Shown: piece after piece, positions 6,703-14,940 of the stretch
Layout: the number at the start of each line of letters is the position of its first letter
Numbering within the stretch: the stretch's first letter is position 1
Origin: JACNKJ01 sp964440095
GTDB lineage: Bacteria; Krumholzibacteriota; Krumholzibacteriia; JACNKJ01
NCBI GenBank assembly: GCA_964440095.1
Contig: CAYTPZ010000021.1
Coordinates: 1 to 32,208 of the forward strand
Length of the DNA stretch: 32,208 bases
Direction: 5' to 3'
Translations under genes and position numbers: made by a program
The notes under the pieces: model-generated
What the model was told of the DNA's origin: nothing
Databases searched by the model: none
Seen by the model: only the letters and a program-made list of their open reading frames with translations

Positions 6703-8271
6703 ATGCGCCGAATCCCCCAATCATATGTTTGGGCCATGTTGTCCCTTCTCGCCGTGCTCTCGGTGGCTTGCAGCCTAAAGGTGGAAGACCTGCCGGTGAA
6801 CGAGCGACCGGTGCTGGGCAGCATCCAGATCGACCCCGAAGAGCTGGCGCCCCTGGACACCCTTCAGCTGTCCATCAGCGCCACCGACCCCGAGGGCGAT
6901 GATCTGGGATTCAGTTGGAACACCGGCAACCTGGGCACCTGGGTGGACGACATTGCCAACGATTCCATCGTGGGATGGATTGCGCCCAGCAGCCTTGTGG
7001 GTGTGGACTCGGTCACCTTCACCGTGAACGTTTTCGACTATGACACCCAAAACCCCGTTCAGGCTCGCAGGAGCCTGCCGGCGGAAGAACGATTTGGCGA
7101 ACTCAAAGTCACGGTGCGCGACCTGGACGGCAACCTTTTGGAAGTGGACTCCCTGGCCGTGCTGGGAGTGGACACCCTGCTCGCCGATCCCCCATCCAGT
7201 GTATTCCATTTTGAAACCGTACCCTGGGGCATTCAATCGGTGCTCGCATTTCAAAGCGAAAGTCACTACGGCGCCGGAGAGCTTTTTGAAGGATACCCCC
7301 AGCCCGACACCATCTGGCCCGGCGAGATCCGCGAAACCGACCTGCGCCTAGCGCCCCGCAGCCTCTGCATCGTTCCCGGTGTGGTGGGTGAAGGCCTGGG
7401 CGACAACTACCTGGACACAATCCAGGGCGGCGTTGATTGGTGCGAGGCCGAAGGAGCCGACACGCTCTACCTGCACCAGCGCGAGTATTTCTTGGCGGGA
7501 CATTCCACACCCGAGGGTAGCGCGGCCATCATTTTGGATGAACGCGATCTCTACATCGCCCCATTTCCGGGCGAAGGTCCTCTATGGCTCGATGCCAGTG
7601 CTGACCAAAACGAAATTGGTTTCTATGTGACCGGTGAGGTCAACGAAAACTGCACCATCGAAGGGATAGCCCTCCTCGGCGCCTCCGACTCCGGGGTCAT
7701 GCTCGACGGCGCCGGCGGAACCTTCCGCAACTGTCGATTCGTTGGCGCGGACAAGAGCTTCCACTTTATTGGCGATGAAGGAAACATCCTCCAACTTGAG
7801 CAAGTGGAAATGCAAGGCGGCAACTACGGTCTTTATCAGGAGGGCGGACAGGTCGAGGCGAGCGCCTGCCTCATTTCCGACATGGCCTGGTACGGCATCT
7901 ACATGAAAGAGGGTGGCGGTTCTCTGGAAAGCATGACCCTGGTGAATCACACGGTTGCCGCGATCTACACCGATAACGCACAGCCCCTCTATTTGGAGCA
8001 ATCCATTCTCGCCGGAAACGGCAAGGGCTGCTTCACCTACTGGGGTCTGCCGCCGGAACTCAGTTGCAATCTGTTTTGGGACAACGAGGTCAACCTGTAC
8101 GGTGTGCCGGGCAATGATTTCATCGAGGACGACCCGCTATTCTGCGATCCCGATGTAGGCGACTGGCGTGTGGACGCCATGAGTCCCGCGCTGGGAGAAG
8201 CCTGCGGCGATATGGGCGCTTTCGGCGAGTGCGATTCGCCGGGCAGTCCTTTCCTGGAAGGTCCAAGATGA
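6703..8271 (+). CDS. Lipoprotein with right-handed beta-helix region
   Basis: Predicted lipoprotein of 522 residues starting at ATG 6703: MRRIPQSYVW, a hydrophobic segment and lipobox LSVAC with the lipidated Cys23. The reading frame is open from 6586, but that part lacks a signal and overlaps the divergent methyltransferase. Residues about 30-120 (ISATDPEGDDLGFSWNTG) look like an Ig/cadherin-type domain. A short beta-rich section follows. From about 225 onward the sequence has the repetitive pattern of pectate-lyase/NosD-like beta-helices: IEGIALLGASDSGVMLDGAGGTF, NCRFVGADKSF, EQVEMQGGNYGLY, YGIYMKEGGG. It ends with the PLFCDPDVGDWRVD...SPALGEACGDMGAF signature common to such surface proteins. 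The role is unknown; surface polysaccharide binding or cleavage is possible. Its stop overlaps the next start (ATGA). Confidence 0.82.
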   Translation: MRRIPQSYVWAMLSLLAVLSVACSLKVEDLPVNERPVLGSIQIDPEELAPLDTLQLSISATDPEGDDLGFSWNTGNLGTWVDDIANDSIVGWIAPSSLVGVDSVTFTVNVFDYDTQNPVQARRSLPAEERFGELKVTVRDLDGNLLEVDSLAVLGVDTLLADPPSSVFHFETVPWGIQSVLAFQSESHYGAGELFEGYPQPDTIWPGEIRETDLRLAPRSLCIVPGVVGEGLGDNYLDTIQGGVDWCEAEGADTLYLHQREYFLAGHSTPEGSAAIILDERDLYIAPFPGEGPLWLDASADQNEIGFYVTGEVNENCTIEGIALLGASDSGVMLDGAGGTFRNCRFVGADKSFHFIGDEGNILQLEQVEMQGGNYGLYQEGGQVEASACLISDMAWYGIYMKEGGGSLESMTLVNHTVAAIYTDNAQPLYLEQSILAGNGKGCFTYWGLPPELSCNLFWDNEVNLYGVPGNDFIEDDPLFCDPDVGDWRVDAMSPALGEACGDMGAFGECDSPGSPFLEGPR

Positions 8272-8843
8272 GAGCTTCGTTGCTACTCTTACTCTTACTC
8301 ATTCCCATTTTGGCCATCGGGGACTATGTGGACCCCTACGGTTTGCCGTCTGGTAGTGCATCGTTAATTTTGGCCACTCAGGATGATATCGGCGACGGCG
8401 CCGATGTTGAAGCGTTCGACTTTGCAAGCGCGGAAGTGATCAGCGACACCTACATAGACCATGTGAACACGGGCATCGGCGATCTCATATTCTTCGAACT
8501 GGAGTTCGGTTCTGCTGACAGCTACCTTCGCGCGCCTGAAGGGACCGACGGCTTCGACCGCAGTTTCATCGCTCATCTTGGACCTTTGGACCTGGATGAA
8601 ATACAGCACATGGAAGATGTGGAGTTATCGGTGACGGCACTCGCAGTGGACGGCGACGCCTACGTGCTTCTTCAGGTTCAAGCGGAAGCGCAACCCGAGA
8701 CCACGTCGGTGAAATTTCGCCTCAGCAATCTGAGCGCAGGGCAAATCCAATTCGACTGGGCCTGGCAGCCCAACGGCTCGCCCTACTTCATACCAAGCCC
8801 TGCCGAGTCCATGGACTTCGGTGAGCTCAAACAGATCTGGTAA
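8268..8843 (+). CDS. Small secreted protein of unknown function
   Basis: The 191-residue product begins MRASLLLLLLLIPILAIGDYVDP, a typical signal peptide. The mature part is acidic and rich in Asp and beta-forming residues and has no motif I recognise. Start choice: ATG 8268 overlaps the upstream stop as ATGA and has GGAAGG about 7 nt upstream; an earlier in-frame ATG at 8229 would put 13 polar residues before the signal. The overlap implies translational coupling to the beta-helix lipoprotein and possibly a shared surface function, which is inference. It lacks the C-terminal sorting domain of the other exported proteins in the window. Confidence 0.75.
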   Translation: MRASLLLLLLLIPILAIGDYVDPYGLPSGSASLILATQDDIGDGADVEAFDFASAEVISDTYIDHVNTGIGDLIFFELEFGSADSYLRAPEGTDGFDRSFIAHLGPLDLDEIQHMEDVELSVTALAVDGDAYVLLQVQAEAQPETTSVKFRLSNLSAGQIQFDWAWQPNGSPYFIPSPAESMDFGELKQIW

Positions 8844-8845
8844 GC

Positions 8846-9098
8846 CTACCAGGTCAAGTTTTCCAGGTGTTTGACCAGGCGATTCATCGTGGGATACTTC
8901 TGTGGTATTTCCCCCCACGTATTCCGATATCAGCACAGTGATGGGCGTGCGCCGAAAGGTGATGGTCTTTTCGGTATGATACTGAATGGGCAGGGCGCAA
9001 TCTCGGCGGCGATGTCGTTTGCGGGCGTAGAGGCGTGAAACCTTGCCGGCCAGATTTTCGGGACCGGCGAGTGTTGGCAGGGAAAAACCAAGGGCCGC
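8846..9098 (-). pseudogene. C-terminal remnant of an unidentified gene with a homopolymer frameshift
   Basis: Reading the minus strand from 9098, one frame gives a protein-like stretch (ENLAGKVSRLYARKRHRRR ... TITFRRTPITVLISEY). It goes out of frame at a run of six G (plus strand 8911-8916). Removing one G continues it as VGEIPQKYPTMNRL, then VKHLENLTW and a TAG at 8846-8848. There is no ATG, GTG or TTG start in the frame, and a stop (9099-9101) bounds it just past the helicase gene's 3' end, so the N-terminal part is missing. I do not recognise the family. It may be a decayed gene or a real one damaged by assembly error. Confidence 0.4.
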
Positions 9099-9105
9099 CT
9101 AGCTG

Positions 9106-10380
9106 TTAGGTTCGTCCTCTTCGGCTGCGGCCTCGGCCCGATGAGTTTCCCCATCGATTCCACTTTTTACCTCCGGGGCGATCATCGCGAGAATGGCCAC
9201 GCGGGGCGGAATTGCGCTGTGGTCTGGGTTCCGCTTCCGACTCGAATCCATCTACCTGTTTACGGGGGATCTTGGAGCCGATCATACGCTCGGTGGCGCG
9301 AAGCCAACCGTGATCGCTCCCGGTTACAAAGGTGCAGGCGATGCCTTCCAGCTCGGCACGACCCGTGCGACCGATGCGATGGGTGTAGGCCTCGGGTGTA
9401 TTGGGCACGTCGAAGTTGATCACGTGAGAGACGCCGCTTACATCGATACCACGAGCCACGATATCGGTGGCCACCAGGATGTCGTACTTGCGAGATCGGA
9501 AACCGCGCATGGCCTGATCGCGACGGGCCTGGGACAGGTTGCCCTGAATGCCCACGGCGCGATGACCGGCCTTGCTGAGCTGCTCAGCCAAACGCTTGGC
9601 GCGATGTTTCGTGCGCGTGAAAACAATGGCCGATTCGCAATCGTCGCGGCGCAGAACATACTCGAGCAGGTTCCGCTTCTGCTGCTCGGGGATCATGACC
9701 AGCGCATGATCGATGGTCTCCACCGGCGCGCTGCTGTTCAGTTCAACCACCTTGGGCGAGTGTAGCAGATCATCGGCCAGGCCGCGGATCTCCCTGGGCA
9801 TGGTGGCAGAGAAGAGAAGGTTCTGCCGCTTACCGGGAAGCGCGGCGAGGATCTTCTTGATGTCCGGCATGAAGCCCATATCGAACATATGGTCGGCTTC
9901 GTCGATGACGAGGGTTTCGATGTGATTCAGTTTCAGGATGCCCTGCTGAAGCAGATCGAGCACGCGACCGGGACAGCCGACCACGAGTTGGGGGCGGCGG
10001 CGAAGCTGATCCACCTGATTGCGAATGGAAACACCGCCGTAGATGGTGACCATCTTCACGTGGGTGAAGCGCGCCAGGGTGCGCGTTTCCTCGGCGATCT
10101 GGTTGGCCAATTCGCGGGTGGGTGCAAGCACGAGAGCGCAAGGACCCTTGCGGGGTTTCTGCATGATGCGCTGCAGTAAGGGTAGCGCAAAGGCGGCGGT
10201 TTTACCCGTACCGGTCTGGGCTAGTCCGAGAACGTCGCTGCCGTCGAGACCCGCGGGAATGGTGTCAAATTGAATGGGACGAGGCTTGGTGAATCCGGCA
10301 GCCTGGATTCCGCGCAAGATTTTTGGGTCGAGCCCGAAGCGATCGAATTCGCTTCGGACCGAGCTTTCTGTTTTAGGCAT
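9106..10380 (-). CDS. DEAD-box ATP-dependent RNA helicase, RhlE-like
   Basis: RNA helicase of 424 residues that remodels RNA duplexes or RNPs in the cytoplasm. Motifs in order: Q motif (PRPIQFDTIP), motif I AQTGTGKT (54-61), PTRELA, TPGR-like GCPGRVLDLL, motif II DEAD (160-163), motif III SAT (191-193), motif V TDIVARGIDVSGV and motif VI HRIGRTGR. The last 50 or so residues are basic and Arg/Gly-rich (GNSSGRGRSRRGRT), as in RhlE-type proteins. The frame is open to 10506, but the ATG at 10380 (MPKTESSVRSEFDRFGLD) gives the normal RhlE length of lead-in; SD is weak (GGAG 12 nt away). The family is certain; the exact subfamily (RhlE, CsdA or other) is not. Confidence 0.93.
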   Translation of the reverse strand: MPKTESSVRSEFDRFGLDPKILRGIQAAGFTKPRPIQFDTIPAGLDGSDVLGLAQTGTGKTAAFALPLLQRIMQKPRKGPCALVLAPTRELANQIAEETRTLARFTHVKMVTIYGGVSIRNQVDQLRRRPQLVVGCPGRVLDLLQQGILKLNHIETLVIDEADHMFDMGFMPDIKKILAALPGKRQNLLFSATMPREIRGLADDLLHSPKVVELNSSAPVETIDHALVMIPEQQKRNLLEYVLRRDDCESAIVFTRTKHRAKRLAEQLSKAGHRAVGIQGNLSQARRDQAMRGFRSRKYDILVATDIVARGIDVSGVSHVINFDVPNTPEAYTHRIGRTGRAELEGIACTFVTGSDHGWLRATERMIGSKIPRKQVDGFESEAEPRPQRNSAPRGHSRDDRPGGKKWNRWGNSSGRGRSRRGRT

Positions 10381-10619
10381 GTATTGATTGATCTCCGCCG
10401 TGAGCGTGCAGGACATAACTGTACGGTTCGGCTGTAGATTTCCGACCCATACAACAGCGAAGGGCAAGAGGGGGTTGCTATGCGGCGCGACCTCGATGGA
10501 AAACAAAGGTCCTGTTGTTCGCCGCTGCCGGGCAGGAGCCCGGTCGAGTCAATATTGTACTCCATATGGTGGGAAAACGCCAGCGACTGCTGTCCCGATC
10601 CAGCAAGGAAACTCTTGCT
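10381..10619. other. Intergenic region upstream of the helicase gene
   Basis: No convincing gene is present. It contains an 18-nt hairpin (10602-10619, arms AGCAAG/CTTGCT) directly after the stop of the small ORF, a 6-bp hairpin CCGGGC-AGGA-GCCCGG (10528-10543), and on the minus strand a TACAAT sequence (+ strand ATTGTA, 10554-10559) that could be a -10 with a weak -35. The helicase leader would then be long (over 150 nt). I searched this space beside selB for a tRNA-Sec gene and did not find one. Confidence 0.4.
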
Positions 10620-10745
10620 TCACCTGCTAGCGGCACTACCGAAGCCGTTCAGAGCGGGTAGCGCCCTGCCATTTTCGTCGAAGAAGCTATGGCAGCCGCC
10701 TTCCCAGACATCAAGGCCTTCAATGGGAATCGGATCGATCTTCAT
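10620..10745 (-). CDS. Small ORF downstream of selB, unknown
   Basis: A 41-codon frame (MKIDPIPIEGLDVW ... LNGFGSAASR) starts at an ATG with GGGGGAA about 8 nt upstream and lies 37 bp after the selB stop in the same direction. The good SD supports translation, but 41 codons is short and no family is recognised. It ends at a TGA followed at once by a hairpin. It could be a real small protein, the start of a decayed gene, or chance. Confidence 0.3.
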   Translation of the reverse strand: MKIDPIPIEGLDVWEGGCHSFFDENGRALPALNGFGSAASR

Positions 10746-10781
10746 TTCGAATTCCCCCGAAGACTGTTTCCCGACTAAGGT

Positions 10782-12662
10782 CTAGAGCGATTCCCCCGCC
10801 CGTCTTTCGGATTCCTTGCGCACCGTCCAGGCCTGCCTGTCGCAATGCTCGAGCAGAGGCACGGAGATTTTCCGGCTAATGTCGAAGTGCTTGCCCACTT
10901 CGCCCACGGTGATCACCTCGCTCGCGGCAAAGAGCTCGCGCAGGCCAGCGCGAAATTGATCGATAGCGGTGGCGTGAACCAGGAAGTCCCCGTCGATGCG
11001 AATCAGGCATCCTTCGCCGAGCAGATAGTCAACGAGATCACCCGCAACGGTCGAATCCAGTTCTCCAAGCAGACCATGCGTCTTGAAACCCGCTTCCCGC
11101 CAGAGAGCTTCCGCCTTGTTCACATTTTCTTGAATCTCCGGAGTTGGGCTGGGGTCGGCCTTGCCCACCCGCACACCTTCACCACGCAGACGCAAACACC
11201 CCTTCGATTCGAGATGTTCAAGCATCTTCTGGAAACTCGCCTGGGGAAGTTCGGGAGCCAAACTGCTTCGCAATGATTCACGCGCAGGCCCCCAGGCCAG
11301 CGGACGCTCTGCCTGATACTCTCCCGCCACTCTTTCGATTTCGGTAGCCAGGCGCGACACGTTGTCGGAGTGAAACAGTGATTTCCCCAAACGAAGCAGC
11401 TTTTCTTCGCCACGCATCTTCACCACCACTGCGGCGTCGCCGTACTTCTCTGCCATGGCGGTGGCTTCCTTTTCTGGAAGGCCGACCAAGCCCGCTTCCA
11501 AGCAAGCGCGCTCAAGAATTTCCTCAGGATCTCCCGCCTCCCGCAATCGCACGGCCTCCAGGTCGCTCTCGCGGCCGAAACGTCGCTTGGGAGATTCGGC
11601 TTCAATCACCGTGGCTCCCGCTACCGTTCGCATGGGCGAGTAGAAGCGCAGGATGATGCGATCTCCCGGCGCGGTCACCGCTTCCTCTTCCAAACGCGCC
11701 TGAGCCAAAGCCTCTTCGCCGGGAGGCAATTCTTCGCGATCCAAAAACACCAGACGGCCGAGAACTTCCTGAGTTCCGAAGTGAAAACGAATACGCGCGC
11801 GCTGCTTGAGTGGACGATTCAAAGAGGACAGAGCTTTCACGCGCAGGGTCATCATGTGGGATGATTGAAATCGTCCCGGTGTGGCCAGCACTTCTCCGCG
11901 CACAAGTTCGTCGTGCTTCACCCCGTGCAGGGCCACTGCGGTGCGTTGCCCGGCGATGGCTTCCTGTACGGATTCCTCGTGCACCTGAAGTTCGCGCACA
12001 CGCACGGGAATCTGCCGGGGCAGAAGCTCCAGCTGATCGCCCACGCTAAGATGTCCGCTCCAGCTCGTTCCCGTGACCACCGTACCCATTCCCTTAATCG
12101 TGAACACTCGGTCGATGGGCATGCGATAGCTTCCCGCACTTTCCCGGGCAGGCACTTCCTCCGCAACTTTGGCAAGAGCTTCGCGAAGTTCATCCACGCC
12201 CTCACCCGTCTCCGCGGAAACCAAAATCACCGGCGCACCCGCCAGGTTCGTGTCTTCCAGGTACTCCACGATTTCTTCAGCGGCCAATTCAGCCAGATCC
12301 CGTTCCACGAGATCCACCTTGTTCATGGCCACCACGGCGCGCTTCACGCCGAGCAGGTCGAGTACTTCCACGTGCTCCCGAGTTTGAGGCATGACGCCTT
12401 CATCGGCTGCCACCACGAGCATGGCCATGTCCATACCACCGGCGCCGGCCACCATGGTGCGCACGAACTTTTCGTGGCCGGGCACGTCGATAATGCCCGC
12501 GTGCACAGCGCCCAGGATTAGACTGGCGAAACCCAGCTCAATGGAAATGCCGCGCGCCTGTTCTTCCTTCAGGCGATCGGTATTGATGCCGGTGAGTTTT
12601 CCAATGAGTCGCGTTTTCCCGTGATCCACGTGGCCCGCGCTACCGATGATGATCTGCTTCAA
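10782..12662 (-). CDS. selB: Selenocysteine-specific elongation factor SelB
   Basis: GTPase that delivers Sec-tRNA to in-frame UGA codons by binding a SECIS hairpin. The 626-residue product (E. coli SelB 614) opens with G1 GSAGHVDHGKT, then INTDRLKEEQARGISIELGFA, G3 DVPGHE and G4 NKVD. Domains II and III follow (VFTIKGMGTVVTGTSWSG), then the C-terminal winged-helix region, ending near SEVITVGEVGKHFDISRKISVPLLEHCD, a SelB-type wing motif. Start: TTG at 12662, whose TTGA overlaps the murA stop; the open frame runs further up only as a shadow of murA. The overlap implies translational coupling. The genome should decode selenocysteine, but no selA, selD, tRNA-Sec or confident selenoprotein is in this window. 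The C-terminal domains distinguish it from EF-Tu. Confidence 0.95.
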   Translation of the reverse strand: MKQIIIGSAGHVDHGKTRLIGKLTGINTDRLKEEQARGISIELGFASLILGAVHAGIIDVPGHEKFVRTMVAGAGGMDMAMLVVAADEGVMPQTREHVEVLDLLGVKRAVVAMNKVDLVERDLAELAAEEIVEYLEDTNLAGAPVILVSAETGEGVDELREALAKVAEEVPARESAGSYRMPIDRVFTIKGMGTVVTGTSWSGHLSVGDQLELLPRQIPVRVRELQVHEESVQEAIAGQRTAVALHGVKHDELVRGEVLATPGRFQSSHMMTLRVKALSSLNRPLKQRARIRFHFGTQEVLGRLVFLDREELPPGEEALAQARLEEEAVTAPGDRIILRFYSPMRTVAGATVIEAESPKRRFGRESDLEAVRLREAGDPEEILERACLEAGLVGLPEKEATAMAEKYGDAAVVVKMRGEEKLLRLGKSLFHSDNVSRLATEIERVAGEYQAERPLAWGPARESLRSSLAPELPQASFQKMLEHLESKGCLRLRGEGVRVGKADPSPTPEIQENVNKAEALWREAGFKTHGLLGELDSTVAGDLVDYLLGEGCLIRIDGDFLVHATAIDQFRAGLRELFAASEVITVGEVGKHFDISRKISVPLLEHCDRQAWTVRKESERRAGESL

Positions 12663-13927
12663 TCGGGCTCCTCCTCGCGCACAATGCGCGCGCCCAGTCC
12701 GGCCAGTCTTTGTTCGATGCGTTCGTATCCCCGATCGATATGATAGATTCGACTCACTGTGGTAACACCCTCCGCCGCACAAGCCGCCAACACCAGGGCT
12801 GAACTGGCACGAATGTCAGTTGCCATGACCGGTGCGCCTTCGAGTTTTTCCACGCCGGTGACAACGGCCACGTTGCCATCCAGGCGAATTTTCGCGCCCA
12901 ACCTGCGCAACTCGGCCACGTGAGTGAAGCGATCCAGATAAATGGTCTCGGTGAGAGTACTCACTCCAGCCGACCTGGCGCAGGCCGCCATGACCTGGGC
13001 CTGCATGTCGGTGGGGAATCCGGGATAGGGCGCCGTAACCACTTCCACGGGATTCATGGGCCGCCGACCGTCAACGTGAATGAAATCCTCGCCCACCTCC
13101 ATGTCGAGTCCGCCGGATCGAAAGACTTCCAGCAACGCGCTCTGATGGTCGGGGATGCAATTTGTCACGGTGATTTCGCCGCCGGTGGTCGGTGCCGCTG
13201 TAAGGAAGGTGCCCACTTCGATGCGGTCGGGCGGCACGTCGAAGTTCAGTGGCTCCAGCGCATCCACGCCTTCCACAACCAGCGTGGATGTGCCGACACC
13301 TTCGATCTTCGCACCCATGCCCACAAGGCCTTCGGCCAGGCTGGTGACGTCGGGTTCGCGCGCGGAATTGCGGAGCACCGATTTCCCCTTTGCCAACACC
13401 GCGGCCATGAGCACGTTCTCGGTGGCTCCCACGCTGGAAATGCGGAAGTTGATTTCCGCACCCTTCAGCCGCCCTCCTTCGGGCCATCTGGCATCGATGT
13501 ACCCATGATCCAAATCGATGCGCGCGCTTAGACGCTCCAGTCCTTCCAAATGCAGATCAACCGGACGCGGTCCCCAGGCGCAACCGCCGGGCATGCTCAC
13601 TCTCGCTTCGCCGAAGCGAGCCAACAGAGGACCCAGTACAGTGATTGAGGCGCGCATGGTTTTGACCAGCTCGTATGGCGCCTCACGCACGGGGACTTCT
13701 CGTGCGTCGATGCGCAAGGTGGAGCCATCGCGCTCGCACTTTGCACCCAATGTGTCCAACACACGGATCAAGGTGCGCGTGTCGCGGAGATCGGGCACAT
13801 TGCGAAGCTCGCTGACACCCTCGGCAAGCAGTGCTGCACACATCAGGGGTAGAGCCGTATTTTTGGATCCTCCAGGCTCCACGCTGCCGCGCAGAGCTAC
13901 GGGACCTTCCACTACAAATCGTTCCAT
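12659..13927 (-). CDS. murA: UDP-N-acetylglucosamine 1-carboxyvinyltransferase MurA
   Basis: Catalyses the first committed step of peptidoglycan synthesis, transferring enolpyruvate from PEP to UDP-GlcNAc in the cytoplasm. The 422-residue product matches the family length. It has the substrate-binding Lys22 in PGGSKN, the catalytic loop MPGGCAWGPRPVDLHLEGLE with Cys116 (the residue attacked by fosfomycin), and GFPTDMQAQ in the C-terminal half. The presence of Cys rather than Asp suggests fosfomycin sensitivity. The ATG has a strong GGAGGAG 8 nt upstream. The gene is read just before selB and overlaps it by 4 nt; the frameshifted STAS-like gene lies 73 bp upstream on the same strand. Confidence 0.97.
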   Translation of the reverse strand: MERFVVEGPVALRGSVEPGGSKNTALPLMCAALLAEGVSELRNVPDLRDTRTLIRVLDTLGAKCERDGSTLRIDAREVPVREAPYELVKTMRASITVLGPLLARFGEARVSMPGGCAWGPRPVDLHLEGLERLSARIDLDHGYIDARWPEGGRLKGAEINFRISSVGATENVLMAAVLAKGKSVLRNSAREPDVTSLAEGLVGMGAKIEGVGTSTLVVEGVDALEPLNFDVPPDRIEVGTFLTAAPTTGGEITVTNCIPDHQSALLEVFRSGGLDMEVGEDFIHVDGRRPMNPVEVVTAPYPGFPTDMQAQVMAACARSAGVSTLTETIYLDRFTHVAELRRLGAKIRLDGNVAVVTGVEKLEGAPVMATDIRASSALVLAACAAEGVTTVSRIYHIDRGYERIEQRLAGLGARIVREEEPD

Positions 13928-14000
13928 GGGATTCTCCTCCGACTCAGACTAGCAAGTTCAGAGGGACAACGCGAGGGGCAAGCGTGAGTTCCGCCCCAGG

Positions 14001-14377
14001 CTAGGACAGGATCTTTGGGTTGCCCAACCATTCCGGTGCTTTTTCGGGTGTGGAAAAGAGACTGATAGATCGAGCCGAATTCAGCTTACAAAAGAGCATG
14101 GTGTAGGCGGTGGATCTCGGATCGTTGACAAGGTAGGCCGTTGGGCCCATGGAGCCCTCATAGACTTTTGGGAAACTCTTTGTGAGATTGCTGAGATCAT
14201 CAAGTGCCAACTCGAATTGGCAGGCCGGAGATCCAAAAAAATGTTCATTTCTGGGTTGAACAAGGGATCGTGCCAGATATTTTTAGAGGCCTCGATCAGC
14301 TCATCGAGATCGACGCGGCCATCAAGTGATGAGCAAGATTCATTTACATCGCAGGAGGTATTTTCAACAGGCCTCAT
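14001..14377 (-). pseudogene. Frameshifted STAS/SpoIIAA-like small protein
   Basis: Two minus-strand frames join into one plausible protein of about 125 residues. The first frame gives DGRVDLDELIEASKNIWHD, PLFNPEMN and FLDLRPAN; the second gives FELALDDLSNLTKSF, TAYLVNDPRSTAYTMLF, then LFSTPEKAPEWLG and a stop at 14001. One extra base near 14212-14216 (AATTCG) restores DLRPANFELALDDLSNL; alternatively one extra T in the T7 run at 14235-14241 joins the frames. The order G-x-V-x-x-x-E/D-L, HDP-x-F-x-P-x-M, D-L-R and a final E-x-A-x-x-W-L is typical of SpoIIAA/STAS-like proteins of unknown role. No good SD was seen. Either a pseudogene or a sequencing/assembly error. The rest of the gap, 14378-14496 and 13928-14000, holds nothing else I can name. 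Confidence 0.6.
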
Positions 14378-14496
14378 TCACATATTGCATTGATAATAAA
14401 CGAGTTAGCTTCCATGCGAAATGGGGAGTCTCGCGATAAACCTGGAACCTTCGTTCTCCCGGCTGGTCAAGTCCCATGTCGTGGGCCATCGCCCTC

Positions 14497-14940
14497 CTAG
14501 ATCACCCGTCCCATGGCGCGCAGAATGGCCACGGTTTTGGGTGTGAACTGATCGCGCAGGTATTTCATTTCGTAGTCGGAATCGAAGAGCGCCGCTTTGA
14601 CCTTTTCCAGACCATGGCTCTCATCGGGATCGGCCTTCAGCTGATCGGCCAGGGCGGGTTCCATTTCGATTCTGAAAATATACTGGGGCTCATCCATCAC
14701 ATTCAGATCCACGCGCACTTCTTCGTAGCCGGGACGCTCACGTTCCAGAAAATCGGCCAGCAATCCACTGGCCTCTTCTTCGCGAGTTTCTCGAATGAGC
14801 GCGTCGAGGGGATCCTCGTTCTTCTCCAGCTTGCCGCCGAGCATTTCAAGGTGGCGATCCTTCTTCTGTCCCGGTGCGCGCTTGCGCGAGAAGAGGTAGT
14901 GCTCACCGGTGCGGATAAGCACCTTGGACACGGGCTTCAT
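14497..14940 (-). CDS. Nudix hydrolase family protein
   Basis: The 147-residue protein has a Nudix box at about 36-60: GKLEKNEDPLDALIRETREEE then ASGL. This follows G-x5-E-x7-RE-U-x-EE, but two extra residues separate the EE from the final G-hydrophobic pair, so the helix end is slightly unusual. Family members hydrolyse nucleoside diphosphates linked to another group, such as oxidised nucleotides or ADP-ribose; the substrate cannot be told. Start ATG 14940 overlaps the prmC stop (ATGA), making it the last gene of the DUF1385-prfA-prmC-Nudix chain. The C-terminal half (YIFRIEMEPALADQLKADPDE, then ALFDSDYEMKYL) is not a motif I recognise. Confidence 0.85.
   Translation of the reverse strand: MKPVSKVLIRTGEHYLFSRKRAPGQKKDRHLEMLGGKLEKNEDPLDALIRETREEEASGLLADFLERERPGYEEVRVDLNVMDEPQYIFRIEMEPALADQLKADPDESHGLEKVKAALFDSDYEMKYLRDQFTPKTVAILRAMGRVI

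Noticed and set aside
10221..10565. Minus-strand frame of 114 codons (MEYNIDSTGLL...)
   Set aside because: It crosses the start of the helicase gene in another frame, has no SD and no protein-like composition or motif.
10381..10781. tRNA-Sec (selC) gene beside selB
   Set aside because: Looked on both strands for a long acceptor stem, long variable arm and a GGTTCGA-type T-loop; no combination fits.
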